Of a stretch of DNA of 64,000 nucleotides, positions 11,028-20,352 are shown piece after piece. The translations under genes were made by a program, and so were the position numbers. Each line of letters begins with the position of its first letter. The stretch's first letter is position 1. Origin of the DNA: Marispirochaeta sp. (GTDB lineage Bacteria > Spirochaetota > Spirochaetia > JC444 > Marispirochaetaceae); NCBI RefSeq assembly GCF_963668165.1, contig NZ_OY764211.1, forward strand, positions 248,001 to 312,000, read 5' to 3'. Under the pieces are notes generated by a model. That model searched no databases. It worked only from the letters and a program-made list of their open reading frames with translations, and had not been told where the DNA came from.

Positions 11028-13607
11028 ATGCCCGATACTACCCCCATGATGCGCCAATACCGGCGCATCAAACAGGAACACCACGACGCGATCCTCTTTT
11101 TCCGTCTTGGTGATTTTTACGAAATGTTTGAACAGGATGCCAGGGAAGTTTCCGGCATACTCAATATTACCTTGACAAAACGCCATAACATCCCGATGTG
11201 CGGCATCCCGTATCACGCCGCCTCGGCCTACATCGGACGCTTGTTAAAAGCGGGAAAAAAGATTGCTGTCTGCGAACAGACCGCTCTGCCGAAGGGGGGC
11301 AAGGGAATCGCTGAGCGAGAGGTTGTAGAGATAATAACCCCCGGCACGGTACTGGAAGAGGACTATCTTGACAACCGGCGGAATAATTATCTTTTTTCCC
11401 TTGGTTTATACGGAAATGATGCCTGTTTCGCCTATCTTGATCTTTCAACCGGCGATTTCAAGGCAAGCTCCGTTAAGAAGGAGCGTCTCCACGAATACCT
11501 TTCTTTAGAGATCAACCGCCTCGACCCAAAAGAAATCCTTCTGCAGGAGTCTCTCTACGATGAAGATCAGGTACTGCGGCAGATAATCGGCGACAGAACA
11601 TCCATGGTTGTAAACCGCATACCTGACTGGCATTTTGATCAGACTGACGCTTTCCAGCGTCTGTGTCGACAGTTTGGTACGGCGAACCTGAAGGGCTTTG
11701 GCATTGATCAGGACGATCCTGTTGTAATGACTGCCGCAGCGGTGCTTGAATACGTTGGAGAGACATCCAAAACCCTGCTGGACCATATACGATCCATCGA
11801 GCGCTATACAGACAAGAGTTACGTGGGACTCGATACCGCCACTCAGAGGAACCTGGAGCTGGTACGAAACCTGAATGACGGCAGTGAACAGTATACTCTG
11901 CTGGAAGTACTCGATTACAGCCGGACATCCCTGGGCGCGAGGAGAATCCGGAGCCGTCTGCTGCATCCCCTTCGCAATATTGAACAGATAAACCACAGGC
12001 TCGATGCCGTTGAGGCCCTGTATCGCAATCAAATTCTGCTTGGTTCTATACGGGAAGAACTAAAAGGAGCGTTGGACCTTCAGCGGCTCGCCACCCGGGT
12101 CGCTTTACAGAAGGCCCACGCCAAGGATCTCCTTTCAATTCGTAATACCCTGGATTGTGCCAGAAGGATTCCTGAACTGCTGCAGGGATACGGGCGTAAA
12201 AATGAACTGCCCCGGCTTAAAGCGGAACAAGAGGATCGGATCGACACGATTAAAAACCTGTTGTCCGGAGCTCTTCATGAAGATCCCTCAATTCTGCTGA
12301 CAGAAGGACGTTTAATTGCGGAGGGGTACCATCAGGAACTTGACAGGTTACGAAATGCCCGCAGGGACCGTAAACGGGTTCTTGATGAGTATCTTGAACG
12401 TGAGCGTGAAACATCGGGAATCGCCAATCTGAGGATTAAATACAACAAGATCATAGGTTACTTTTTCGAGATCACTAAATCCAATCTTAAATCGGTCCCT
12501 GAGCATTTTATTCGCAGGCAGTCTCTGGTAGGAAGTGAGCGTTTTACCACGGATGAGCTGATCCAGATTGAGACTGAGGTTAACAGCGCGGCGGAACGGG
12601 CATTAGATCTGGAACGTGATGTCTTTCTGGAACTTCGTGAAAGGGTACGGACCTCACTTGAAGATCTGTACGCATGCGCCGAGTATCTTGCAGAGCTGGA
12701 TGCTGTCGCCAGTTTCGCCTATACAGCTACCGTCCACGGCTTTGTTCGTCCAGGTCTCCAGCCGTCCAGGGGGATTATTATCGAGGAGGGCAGGCATCCC
12801 GTGGTGGAAAAGCATCTCCCCCCCGGGGAGTTTGTTCCCAACTCCCTGTATCTGGGAGGAGATAATCCGCCCTTCGCCCTAATTACCGGTCCTAATATGG
12901 CGGGAAAATCAACGGTGCTGCGTCAGACTGCCCTGATTGTTCTTATGGCCCAGATCGGTTCTTTTGTCCCCGCCTCCCGTGCCGAGATTGGCCTGGTTGA
13001 CAGAGTTTTCTGCCGTGTAGGTGCCTCGGATAACCTTGCCCGTGGAGAGTCTACCTTCCTTGTAGAGATGAATGAGACCGCAAATATCCTGCGTTATATG
13101 AGTGATTCCAGCCTGGTTATCATGGATGAAGTGGGGCGGGGGACCAGTACAAACGATGGACTTTCTATTGCCTGGGCAGTTTCTGAATACATTCTGGGAA
13201 AAAAGGTGTCTACCCTCTTTGCAACCCACTACCATGAGCTTACCTCCATTGAGAACGAAGGACTGCGAAACCTCCACATGGAGGTTCTGGAAAAGGAAGG
13301 GGAGATTATATTCCTGAAACGCTTAAAAGAGGGTGCCGCAGCCGGTTCCTACGGAATACATGTGGCCCGGTTAGCGGGTATCCCTGAACAGGTTATCTGC
13401 AGGGCAGCAGAAATTCTCAAAGGTCTTGACGGTGCAGCGTCGGCGCCGTTGCCGCCCCGGACTGTTGAAAATACGACCAGTCAGGCAGAACTTTTTGGAG
13501 TAGATGAAATGGTCATTCAGGAACTGAAAAACCTGAAGATTGATTCAACAACTCCGCTGGATGCACTGAATTTTCTTGCCAGAATACAGAAATCTCTGCA
13601 ATCCTGA
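11028..13607 (+). CDS. mutS: DNA mismatch repair protein MutS
   Basis: MutS recognises base mismatches. The 859-residue protein has the full domain set. The mismatch-binding domain carries the Phe wedge (RLGDFYEMF, about residues 23-31). Connector, lever and clamp domains follow, with the ATPase domain at the C-terminal third: Walker A GPNMAGKST near 622-630, Walker B VIMDEVGRGTSTNDG, and FATHYHEL. The C-terminal end has a short FGVDEMVIQELKNL segment. The start MPDTTPMMRQYRRIK matches the usual MxTPMMxQY opening, although the nearest purine-rich site (GGAGG in the skp end) is rather far away. It is likely co-transcribed with skp. Confidence 0.97.
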   Translation: MPDTTPMMRQYRRIKQEHHDAILFFRLGDFYEMFEQDAREVSGILNITLTKRHNIPMCGIPYHAASAYIGRLLKAGKKIAVCEQTALPKGGKGIAEREVVEIITPGTVLEEDYLDNRRNNYLFSLGLYGNDACFAYLDLSTGDFKASSVKKERLHEYLSLEINRLDPKEILLQESLYDEDQVLRQIIGDRTSMVVNRIPDWHFDQTDAFQRLCRQFGTANLKGFGIDQDDPVVMTAAAVLEYVGETSKTLLDHIRSIERYTDKSYVGLDTATQRNLELVRNLNDGSEQYTLLEVLDYSRTSLGARRIRSRLLHPLRNIEQINHRLDAVEALYRNQILLGSIREELKGALDLQRLATRVALQKAHAKDLLSIRNTLDCARRIPELLQGYGRKNELPRLKAEQEDRIDTIKNLLSGALHEDPSILLTEGRLIAEGYHQELDRLRNARRDRKRVLDEYLERERETSGIANLRIKYNKIIGYFFEITKSNLKSVPEHFIRRQSLVGSERFTTDELIQIETEVNSAAERALDLERDVFLELRERVRTSLEDLYACAEYLAELDAVASFAYTATVHGFVRPGLQPSRGIIIEEGRHPVVEKHLPPGEFVPNSLYLGGDNPPFALITGPNMAGKSTVLRQTALIVLMAQIGSFVPASRAEIGLVDRVFCRVGASDNLARGESTFLVEMNETANILRYMSDSSLVIMDEVGRGTSTNDGLSIAWAVSEYILGKKVSTLFATHYHELTSIENEGLRNLHMEVLEKEGEIIFLKRLKEGAAAGSYGIHVARLAGIPEQVICRAAEILKGLDGAASAPLPPRTVENTTSQAELFGVDEMVIQELKNLKIDSTTPLDALNFLARIQKSLQS

Positions 13608-13641
13608 AAAGCGCAGTACCCCTGTCGTGGTTTATTATTAC

Positions 13642-14340
13642 GTGACAGTACAATTTTTACACCGGTTGTCGGGATTTTTCTTTCCTCCTGTATGTTCTAT
13701 CTGCGGGCTGGTATTGTCAGGGACTTGCAGAAGTTATGTATGTTCCGGGTGTCTTAAGGAGCTTCGGCAAAGTATGATCTCAGGAGAATGCTGCAGGCAA
13801 TGTGGATTACCCTTAACAAGTGAAGAGCAGTTATGCCTTCGATGCCGTGAACTTGAAGAACCCGGTCCTGCCGGGCGGGCTCTTTTTTTTTACCACGGAA
13901 CAGCCAGAGTGCTGCTGCAGCGATATAAATTTGAAGGAGTCAGGGGGCTCTCCGGGATTATTGCAGAAGAACTGTTACGGGAACTCACGGAAGAAGAGGC
14001 AAAGGCTGTAATAGTCCCCATCCCTTCAGGAAACAACTCCCGGCGACGCAACGGGTGGGGGCATATGGAGCAGGTGGCAGCATGTCTTTCACGAAGGGGC
14101 ATACGTGTCCGTCAGGATCTTCTTGTTCGCCGCGCCGGAAAGGAACAAAAGAAACTGGACCGGAAAGGCAGAGAGGAGAACAGCCGTTTTGTGTTCCGAT
14201 CGTCGGGTAAAAGCAGCAGCGAAGCGGTTGTGCTCATTGATGATGTGCGTACCACCGGCGCAAGTATCCGGGCGGCCTGCGCGGCTCTTGAAGCCGGAGG
14301 GACTCATGTTAAAAGCTGGATAGTCTTTGCTATTGACTAG
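13642..14340 (+). CDS. ComF-family phosphoribosyltransferase with zinc-finger N-terminus
   Basis: About 232 residues from the GTG at 13642, which puts the conserved LSGFFFPPVCSICG near the N-terminus as in other ComF/GntX proteins. Frames open further upstream (GTG 13627, TTG 13576) and no start has a clear Shine-Dalgarno sequence, so the start is uncertain. Paired cysteines (CSIC, CSGC, CRQCG, CLRC) form the zinc-binding N-terminal part. The C-terminal half is a type I phosphoribosyltransferase domain with the PRPP loop VVLIDDVRTTGAS. ComF proteins assist DNA uptake in naturally competent bacteria, but many homologues have no known role. The gene follows mutS closely. Its stop overlaps a strong promoter facing rimP. 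Confidence 0.85.
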   Translation: MTVQFLHRLSGFFFPPVCSICGLVLSGTCRSYVCSGCLKELRQSMISGECCRQCGLPLTSEEQLCLRCRELEEPGPAGRALFFYHGTARVLLQRYKFEGVRGLSGIIAEELLRELTEEEAKAVIVPIPSGNNSRRRNGWGHMEQVAACLSRRGIRVRQDLLVRRAGKEQKKLDRKGREENSRFVFRSSGKSSSEAVVLIDDVRTTGASIRAACAALEAGGTHVKSWIVFAID

Positions 14341-14361
14341 TCTTTCTAACATTGATACTAT
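14333..14361 (+). promoter_or_regulatory. Sigma-70-type promoter of the rimP-nusA-infB operon
   Basis: TTGACT at 14333-14338 and TACTAT at 14356-14361 are separated by 17 bases, close to consensus. The -35 overlaps the stop codon of the upstream comF-like gene. Transcription would begin near 14368, just ahead of the intrinsic terminator at 14394-14421. Read from sequence only. Confidence 0.65.
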
Positions 14362-14393
14362 CTATGCACGACAGTTGAATTGAATTGAAGTAG

Positions 14394-14421
14394 AAAAGAG
14401 TCGCCGGCGACTCTTTTTTTT
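14394..14421 (+). terminator. Intrinsic terminator in the rimP leader (possible attenuator)
   Basis: A perfect 12-base inverted repeat (AAAAGAGTCGCC / GGCGACTCTTTT) is followed by a run of T. It stands between the comF-like gene and rimP. It could simply end the upstream transcript. However, the best promoter for rimP lies before it, so the operon would have to read through it. Confidence 0.85.
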
Positions 14422-14469
14422 ATAGTTTTACTTTGAAAAAAGGAAAAGGCGGATCCTCCGCCGGATAGT

Positions 14470-14916
14470 ATGAAAGAAGGAACAGGAATCAGTCCTGAAC
14501 TCGAGTCAACGGTTGACATAATCCAGGGAATGGGTTTTTCCGTTGTAGAGGCTCAATGCCGTCCGGTCAAAGGCACCCTTCAGGTTGTTATTTACATATA
14601 CCGCCCAGAAGGAGTGTCTCTTGACGATTGTACAAAGGTCTACCGAACCGTAATGCCACGGCTGGAGGTAGCAATGGATTCACGGGATATAAGCCTGGAA
14701 GTCTCTTCTCCGGGGATCAGTCGCAATATCAAGTTTTTTCGTGAATTCGTCCTTTTTTCCGGACGCAGAATAAAGGTTTTAACGGAAGGTTCGAGCGAAT
14801 GGGCTCAAGGAGAACTCCTTCGCGCAGATGACGAAGAAATAGTACTCGCTGTCGGTGACGGGGAGAGACGATACGGGAGAACAGACATTGTTAAAGCGAA
14901 AATATCTGAAGGGTAG
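14470..14916 (+). CDS. rimP: Ribosome maturation factor RimP
   Basis: RimP is needed for assembly of the 30S subunit. The 148-residue product has the family pattern: N-terminal alpha/beta domain with VEAQCRPVKGTLQVVIYIYRPEGVSLDDC, then VSSPGISRNIKFFREFVLFSGRRIKV, then a C-terminal SH3-like domain. The ATG at 14470 is preceded by GGATAGT. A small GGCGGA/TCCGCC hairpin lies just upstream and could influence initiation. It heads the rimP-nusA-infB-rbfA-truB cluster and is separated from nusA by 12 bases. The ylxR and rpL7Ae-like genes often found between nusA and infB are absent here. Confidence 0.94.
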   Translation: MKEGTGISPELESTVDIIQGMGFSVVEAQCRPVKGTLQVVIYIYRPEGVSLDDCTKVYRTVMPRLEVAMDSRDISLEVSSPGISRNIKFFREFVLFSGRRIKVLTEGSSEWAQGELLRADDEEIVLAVGDGERRYGRTDIVKAKISEG

Positions 14917-14928
14917 GGGGTAGTATTT

Positions 14929-16383
14929 ATGGCCTCTGGATTAGCAGACGCAATTCGATCGATTGTACAGGACAGGGGAATATCGGAAGACCTGGTTAAA
15001 AAGACTATAGAAGACTTCCTGCTTGCAGCGTACAAAAAGAAATTCGGACAGTGCGACAACGCAGTCGTACGCTTTGATGAAGAAGGTGAAGAAGTCGCCC
15101 TTTTTGCCAGTAAACAGATTGTTGAGGATGTATATGACGAAGTAACCGAGATTGCCCTGGAAGAAGCATTGGAGCTGAACGAAGAGTGCGAACTTGGTGA
15201 TGAACTGTTGATCGAAATAAATCCTCTGGAATTTGATCGAGTTGCTGTTCAAAGTGCCAAACAAAAAGCCAAGCAGACCCTCAGGGATATCCAGAAGGAT
15301 ACTCTTTACTCAGAGTTTCAGGAAAAAGTTGGTGAAATGATCATCGGCTACTACCAGCGGGAACGGAACGGAAATATTTTTGTCGATCTGGGCCGTGTCG
15401 AGGGCATCCTGCCCAAGAGGTATCAGTCTCCCCGGGAGATCTACCGTCCCAACGACAGAATAAAAGCTCTTATTTACGAGGTTAACAAGACAACCTCCGG
15501 TCTTCAGATCGTACTTTCCAGGACTCATACCGATTTTGTTCGAAGGATTTTTGAGCTTGAAGTACCCGAGGTCTATGATAAAACCGTAGAAATTTTTAAA
15601 ATCGTCCGGGAGCCTGGTTACAGAACCAAGCTTGCTGTTTACTCCAACAGGGAAGATGTCGATCCGGTCGGGGCATGTGTAGGCATGAAGGGTGTTCGTA
15701 TTCAGGCAATTGTCCGGGAGCTGGAAGGGGAAAAGATTGATATTCTCAAGTTTGATAATAACCCGCGGGATTTCATTAAAAATGCCCTTTCTCCTGCCGA
15801 TGTGGATACTGTGGTTATCCTTGATGAGGCAAAGCGGCAGGCTTTGGCTGTTGTAGATGAAAACCAGCTCTCCCTGGCTATTGGCAAGCAGGGGCTCAAT
15901 GTTCGCCTGGCGAACCGTCTTGTAGACTGGAATATCGATGTCAAGACAGTCTCCCAGTTTGAGGAGATGGATATTGCCGCGGAGAGCAAAAAAGCAATGG
16001 AAGCCCTCTTCAGTGATGTGGAAGAAGAGGAAGAGATTACCAGTATTGCAGAACTTCCGGATATTCCTGAACACATTGTCTCCGTCCTGAAAGAAAACAA
16101 TATCGAGTTGATTGAGGAACTGATTAACCTGAGTTCTGAAGAAATGGCCGAAATTTCCGGACTTAACTCGAATGATGTGGAAACCATAACCGCTATTATT
16201 AACGACAATGTTGACATTATCGAGGAAGAAGAAGAAAATGACGACACAGAAGACTTCTTCGAATCTGAAGAGGATGAATCCTATGAGTGTCCTGAGTGCG
16301 GACATCCGATAACCGTAGACATGGCAACGTGTCCTAATTGCGGTGTTGGTTTGAGCTTTGAAATATCAGAGGAAGAAGAGTAA
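14929..16383 (+). CDS. nusA: Transcription termination/antitermination factor NusA with C-terminal zinc ribbon
   Basis: NusA binds RNA polymerase and nascent RNA to control pausing, termination and antitermination. Domains in order: N-terminal RNAP-binding domain (about 1-130), S1 domain (about 135-200, GNIFVDLGRVEGILP), KH1 and KH2 (about 200-350, GMKGVRIQAIVREL and IGKQGLNVRLANRL). A single acidic-repeat-like helical module follows (about 375-425), then a very acidic linker. The last 33 residues (452-484) form a CPEC...CPNC zinc-ribbon motif with cysteines at 454, 457, 468 and 471, unusual for NusA. Total 484 residues. GGGTAGGGGG precedes the ATG. It is co-transcribed with rimP and infB. 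Confidence 0.96.
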   Translation: MASGLADAIRSIVQDRGISEDLVKKTIEDFLLAAYKKKFGQCDNAVVRFDEEGEEVALFASKQIVEDVYDEVTEIALEEALELNEECELGDELLIEINPLEFDRVAVQSAKQKAKQTLRDIQKDTLYSEFQEKVGEMIIGYYQRERNGNIFVDLGRVEGILPKRYQSPREIYRPNDRIKALIYEVNKTTSGLQIVLSRTHTDFVRRIFELEVPEVYDKTVEIFKIVREPGYRTKLAVYSNREDVDPVGACVGMKGVRIQAIVRELEGEKIDILKFDNNPRDFIKNALSPADVDTVVILDEAKRQALAVVDENQLSLAIGKQGLNVRLANRLVDWNIDVKTVSQFEEMDIAAESKKAMEALFSDVEEEEEITSIAELPDIPEHIVSVLKENNIELIEELINLSSEEMAEISGLNSNDVETITAIINDNVDIIEEEEENDDTEDFFESEEDESYECPECGHPITVDMATCPNCGVGLSFEISEEEE

Positions 16384-16424
16384 TGGATTCTTGATAAGGA
16401 ATCCATAAGATCAACCGAGGAACT

Positions 16425-18959
16425 ATGGCTGAAGAACAGGAAAACAAGAAGAAACCGAAGGCAACCCTTATAAAGCACAAGAAATCAGAGGAAACCTCAT
16501 CCGACGCGAAACATGAAAAGAAACGGGTTGTAGTCGTAAAGAAGAAAAAGAAGCCCGTTCCTCGAGTGGTCGCGAAAAAAGAAGAAGCGCCTGCGGTAGA
16601 ATCCGGGCAGGAACAGCCTGTCCAGGAGAAATCCCAGGAGAGTCCTGCTGTTGAACCCGCCAAGGAGAAAAAACCTGAAACACAGGCTGCAGCTCCTTCT
16701 GAAGGGGCATCGGAAAAAGCCGAAGTAAAAGCTGCCCACAGCGATGAGGAACCTGTCAAGAAGGAAAAGCCGGTAAAAAAGGAAGCCCCTCCTGCCGGGA
16801 CCGAAGAGATTCGCCCGACCAGTAAAGGGCGTACCGGTGGATATACCCGCATGCGGTCCGGTGAAACACGGTTCCAGAAGACCACACGCCCTCAGACCCA
16901 GGACCGCCGCGAACGGACATCTGACAGACCTCCAAGAAGAGGACCTTCCGGTCCGGGACAGGGAAGACCGGGCGGACCGGGTCGGCCTGGCGGAGGTTTC
17001 AGACGTCCGGGACCGCCTGCCGGAGGCGGGGCACCTTCTGCTCCTGCACAGGAAGAGGGAAAGAATAAAAGCGGTAAGAAATTCTTTAAAGCCAAGAAGA
17101 AAGCGGCCTATCAGAAAAGCCGGAAGAATGAAGTCGAAGAGCGGGATTTCCATATAAAGAAACGCCCGGTCAAGAAAGTCAATCCGGTACCGAAAGAGAT
17201 AGATATTATGGAAGTCATTACCGTCTCTGAGCTGGCACGCAAGATGAATCTCAAAGCAGGGGAACTTATATCCAAGCTCATGGGAATGGGTATGATGGTT
17301 ACGATAAACCAGCAGATCGATTCAGAAACCGCCCAGCTTCTGGCAGAAGAGTATGGTGCCAAGGTAAATATCGTCAGTCTTTATGATGAAACCCTTATTG
17401 AAAGCGACAAGAGCGGAGAGGACGATCTTAAAGCGCGGCCTCCCATTGTGACAATAATGGGTCACGTTGATCACGGTAAAACCAAACTGCTCGACAGCAT
17501 CCGGACTACCGATGTGGTAGGTGGAGAGTTCGGCGGTATTACACAGCATATAGGCGCTTATAAGGTGTCTCTGCCTGATGGAGCCGGTGACGTCGTGTTT
17601 CTTGACACTCCCGGACACGAAGCATTCACTCAGATGCGGGCCAGGGGGGCACAGGTTACGGATATTGTTGTCCTTGTCGTTGCTGCCAATGATGGCGTGA
17701 TGCCTCAGACAGTTGAAGCCATCAATCACGCAAAAGCGGCCGGGGTCCCCATTATTATTGCGATTAACAAGATAGATCTGCCCGAAGCCAACCCGGACAG
17801 GGTAAAACAGCAGCTCTCCGAACACGGTTTAATGCCGGAAAGCTGGGGTGGAACGAACCTGTTCTGTGAAGTTTCCGCCATGACTGGTGATGGTATCCCT
17901 GAACTCCTGGAGACTATTAATCTTCAGGCTGAGCTGATGGAGCTGAAATCAAATTATGACTGCAGAGCCGAAGGCCGGATTATTGAATCCAAGGTTGACC
18001 ATGGAAGGGGAATTGTCGGTACCGTTATTGTTGAACGGGGTACCCTTTCGGTCGGCGATGCTTTTGTCGCCGGAGTATTCCCTGGAAAGGTCCGGGCGAT
18101 GTTCGATGACAAAGGGAATAAGGTAGACACTGCTACTCCGGCTACTCCTGTCGAGGTACTTGGATTTACCGGAACTCCCAGCTCCGGCGATCCCTTCCAG
18201 GTAACCGAATCGGAGAAGCTGGCCAGGCAGGTAGGAGCCAAGCGTCAGGAACTCGAAAAAGCCGGTGAAGCCAAGAACGTCAAGAAGATTACCCTGGATA
18301 ATCTGTATGATTCTATCCAGCAGGGGGAAGTGCAGGAGCTTAAGGTAATTATCAAAGGCGACGTACACGGGTCCGTAGAGGCCCTGCAGATGGCACTTGA
18401 GCGCCTGAGTACGCCGGAGATTCGCTTGAACGTTATAGACGCCTCTGCCGGTGCAGTTACAGAGTCCAATGTGAGTCTTGCTGCTGCTTCGGATGCAATA
18501 ATTATCGCTTTCCATGTACGGCCGACACCCAAGGCGCAGCTGCTCGCGGAACAGGAAAAGGTTGAAATTCGTAAGTACACAATAATATACGATGCCGTTG
18601 ACGATATTCGGGATGCCATGGAAGGGATGCTGGCACCTGAACTTCGAGAGGAGACTATTGGTACAGTGGAAGTCAGAGAGACGTTCAAAGTACCGAAACT
18701 CGGGCTTATCGCCGGTTGTTATGTTACCTCCGGCAAGGTTATTCGGGGTGCGACTGTCCATGTTGTGCGGGATGGTATTGAGCTGCATACCGGCAAGATT
18801 ACTTCACTGAAACGCTTTAAAGATGATGTAAAGGAAGTTGCTGCCGGCTATGAATGCGGTATTGGTATAGAGAATTATCTCGATGTGAAAGTCGGCGACC
18901 AGTTCGAGGTAATCGAAGTCAGAGAGATCGCCAAGAAGCTGAGTAGTAACGAGAAATAA
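16425..18959 (+). CDS. infB: Translation initiation factor IF-2
   Basis: IF-2 is the GTPase that brings initiator tRNA to the 30S subunit. The 844-residue protein opens with about 270 low-complexity residues: Lys/Glu-rich stretches, then a Gly/Arg/Pro-rich block (RPGGPGRPGGGFRRPGPP). The conserved IF2-N domain, the G domain and domains II-IV follow. GTPase motifs: G1 GHVDHGKT near residue 346, DTPGHEAF, NKID. The C-terminal part contains the fMet-tRNA binding domain (GLIAGCYVTSGKVIRGA). GAGG lies eight bases before the ATG. The stop TAA shares its last base with the start of rbfA (TAATG), implying coupled translation. Confidence 0.97.
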   Translation: MAEEQENKKKPKATLIKHKKSEETSSDAKHEKKRVVVVKKKKKPVPRVVAKKEEAPAVESGQEQPVQEKSQESPAVEPAKEKKPETQAAAPSEGASEKAEVKAAHSDEEPVKKEKPVKKEAPPAGTEEIRPTSKGRTGGYTRMRSGETRFQKTTRPQTQDRRERTSDRPPRRGPSGPGQGRPGGPGRPGGGFRRPGPPAGGGAPSAPAQEEGKNKSGKKFFKAKKKAAYQKSRKNEVEERDFHIKKRPVKKVNPVPKEIDIMEVITVSELARKMNLKAGELISKLMGMGMMVTINQQIDSETAQLLAEEYGAKVNIVSLYDETLIESDKSGEDDLKARPPIVTIMGHVDHGKTKLLDSIRTTDVVGGEFGGITQHIGAYKVSLPDGAGDVVFLDTPGHEAFTQMRARGAQVTDIVVLVVAANDGVMPQTVEAINHAKAAGVPIIIAINKIDLPEANPDRVKQQLSEHGLMPESWGGTNLFCEVSAMTGDGIPELLETINLQAELMELKSNYDCRAEGRIIESKVDHGRGIVGTVIVERGTLSVGDAFVAGVFPGKVRAMFDDKGNKVDTATPATPVEVLGFTGTPSSGDPFQVTESEKLARQVGAKRQELEKAGEAKNVKKITLDNLYDSIQQGEVQELKVIIKGDVHGSVEALQMALERLSTPEIRLNVIDASAGAVTESNVSLAAASDAIIIAFHVRPTPKAQLLAEQEKVEIRKYTIIYDAVDDIRDAMEGMLAPELREETIGTVEVRETFKVPKLGLIAGCYVTSGKVIRGATVHVVRDGIELHTGKITSLKRFKDDVKEVAAGYECGIGIENYLDVKVGDQFEVIEVREIAKKLSSNEK

Positions 18960-19309
18960 TGTCTGAATATCGACTCAAACGGGTTGCCTCGCTTATCCAG
19001 CATGCGGTAAGCGAGATGATCATTACTGGAATAATCAAAGATCACCGCGTTTCTACATTTATATCTGTGACCGAGGTAGTTGTGTCCAAGGACACAAGTT
19101 ATGCGAAGGTCTATGTATCGAGTTTCGAAAATCCTCAGTCTGTGGAGAATGCGGTAAAAGCACTGAATCATGCTGCGGGGTTTATCCAGGCACGGTTAGG
19201 TAAAAAGTTGCGTTTGAGAAATACTCCTAAACTGACTTTTTACCAGGATAGTTCCATCGAACGGGGAGTTCGTATGGTCCAAAAGCTGGATGAACTCGAG
19301 AATCCATGA
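18959..19309 (+). CDS. rbfA: 30S ribosome-binding factor RbfA
   Basis: RbfA matures the 5' end of 16S rRNA in the 30S subunit. The 116-residue protein shows the family KH-like pattern: RLKRVASLIQHAVSEMI at the N-terminus, VSKDTSYAKVYVSSF, then KALNHAAGFIQARLGKKLRLRNTPKLTFYQDSS split over two conserved helices and strands. The ATG uses the last base of the infB stop, and the gene overlaps truB by four bases (ATGA). It is therefore internal to the operon and translationally coupled on both sides. Confidence 0.95.
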   Translation: MSEYRLKRVASLIQHAVSEMIITGIIKDHRVSTFISVTEVVVSKDTSYAKVYVSSFENPQSVENAVKALNHAAGFIQARLGKKLRLRNTPKLTFYQDSSIERGVRMVQKLDELENP

Positions 19310-20193
19310 TCAGAAAGAACGGAATTATACTTATCGATAAAAACGAAGGTTTCACCTCCAGCGATACCGTGCGTTTGGTGGGCCGCAGACTAAAAGCAAA
19401 GAAGACAGGACATACCGGAACTCTAGATAAGTTTGCATCGGGACTTCTGCTCTGCCTGGTCGGTTCATTTACCAGACTCTCATCGTACCTGACTGAACAG
19501 GACAAGGTGTATGATGCGACCATCGAGTTTGGCAGGGAGACTGAAACACTTGATCCCGAAGGTGAGGTCTGCGGTGAGGGACCCATACCGGAATTATCTG
19601 AGATCGAAGCGGTCCTTCAGGGATTCCGGGGTGAAATTTCCCAGAAGCCTCCTGTCTATTCAGCTGTCCATATAGACGGTACCAGGGCTTACAAGCGGGC
19701 ATTGAAGGGAGAAAGCCCTGATATGCCGTCCCGCCGGATTTTGATTGAATACCTTGAAATCACCGGATATAAGGCCCCTCTTCTTTCTCTGCAGATTGCC
19801 TGTTCAAAGGGAACCTACATTCGTTCGTTGGCAAGGGATATAGCATATGAACTTGGTACTGTCGCCTTTGTAAGCTCTCTGCGGCGAATGAAGGTCGGCA
19901 GTGCCGTTGTGGAAGATTCCTCGAGGGTAGAGGACATCGGTGAAGAGACTGGCGTTATCAACGACAGGAGTTCAATGGAAAATCTGCTCGGACTCGAGGG
20001 AATAAGCGTACCCGACGCGGCTGTAGATGATTTTTTGCTGGGGCGTTCTCTTGATACGCCGGGTTTTCTTCCGGAAACCGCCGATAAGGAACATTATGTC
20101 TGTTTTGACAGCCTGGGGCGCTTTCTCGGGGTCATTAGAAATCAAGAGCACAGATGGTCATACGGTATGGTCAACGGGGCGTTGAGAGATTGA
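19306..20193 (+). CDS. truB: tRNA pseudouridine(55) synthase TruB
   Basis: TruB makes pseudouridine 55 in the T-loop of tRNAs. The 295-residue protein carries the catalytic motif HTGTLDKFASGLL with the active aspartate at about residue 41. KPPVYSAVHIDGTRAYKRA and CSKGTYIRSLARDIAYELG are also hallmark segments. It overlaps rbfA by four bases. The stop codon TGA at 20191-20193 lies inside the -35 box of the rpsO promoter, so the translation-factor operon and the rpsO-pnp unit adjoin without a gap. Confidence 0.95.
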   Translation: MIRKNGIILIDKNEGFTSSDTVRLVGRRLKAKKTGHTGTLDKFASGLLLCLVGSFTRLSSYLTEQDKVYDATIEFGRETETLDPEGEVCGEGPIPELSEIEAVLQGFRGEISQKPPVYSAVHIDGTRAYKRALKGESPDMPSRRILIEYLEITGYKAPLLSLQIACSKGTYIRSLARDIAYELGTVAFVSSLRRMKVGSAVVEDSSRVEDIGEETGVINDRSSMENLLGLEGISVPDAAVDDFLLGRSLDTPGFLPETADKEHYVCFDSLGRFLGVIRNQEHRWSYGMVNGALRD

Positions 20194-20217
20194 CTTTTTA
20201 AGGATTTTAAGTACAAT
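20190..20217 (+). promoter_or_regulatory. Sigma-70-type promoter of rpsO-pnp
   Basis: TTGACT at 20190-20195 and TACAAT at 20212-20217 with a 16-base spacer. Predicted start near 20224 leaves a leader of about 130 bases before rpsO. The leader contains small inverted repeats (AATTCT/AGAATT around 20239-20261; CCGTA/TACGG at 20271-20282; GAGC/GCTC around 20296-20310). These could form an S15 autoregulatory site, but this is only inferred. Confidence 0.7.
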
Positions 20218-20352
20218 CTAGGCAGGTATTTTAGTACTAATTCTGTTTGTATTAGAGAATTAAAAAAAAGACCGTAGATACGGATGAAAATCAAGAGCAG
20301 GTTTCGCTCATAAAAGAGAAATGCAAAGAAGCAAGAGAGTTTAAAGGAGAAA

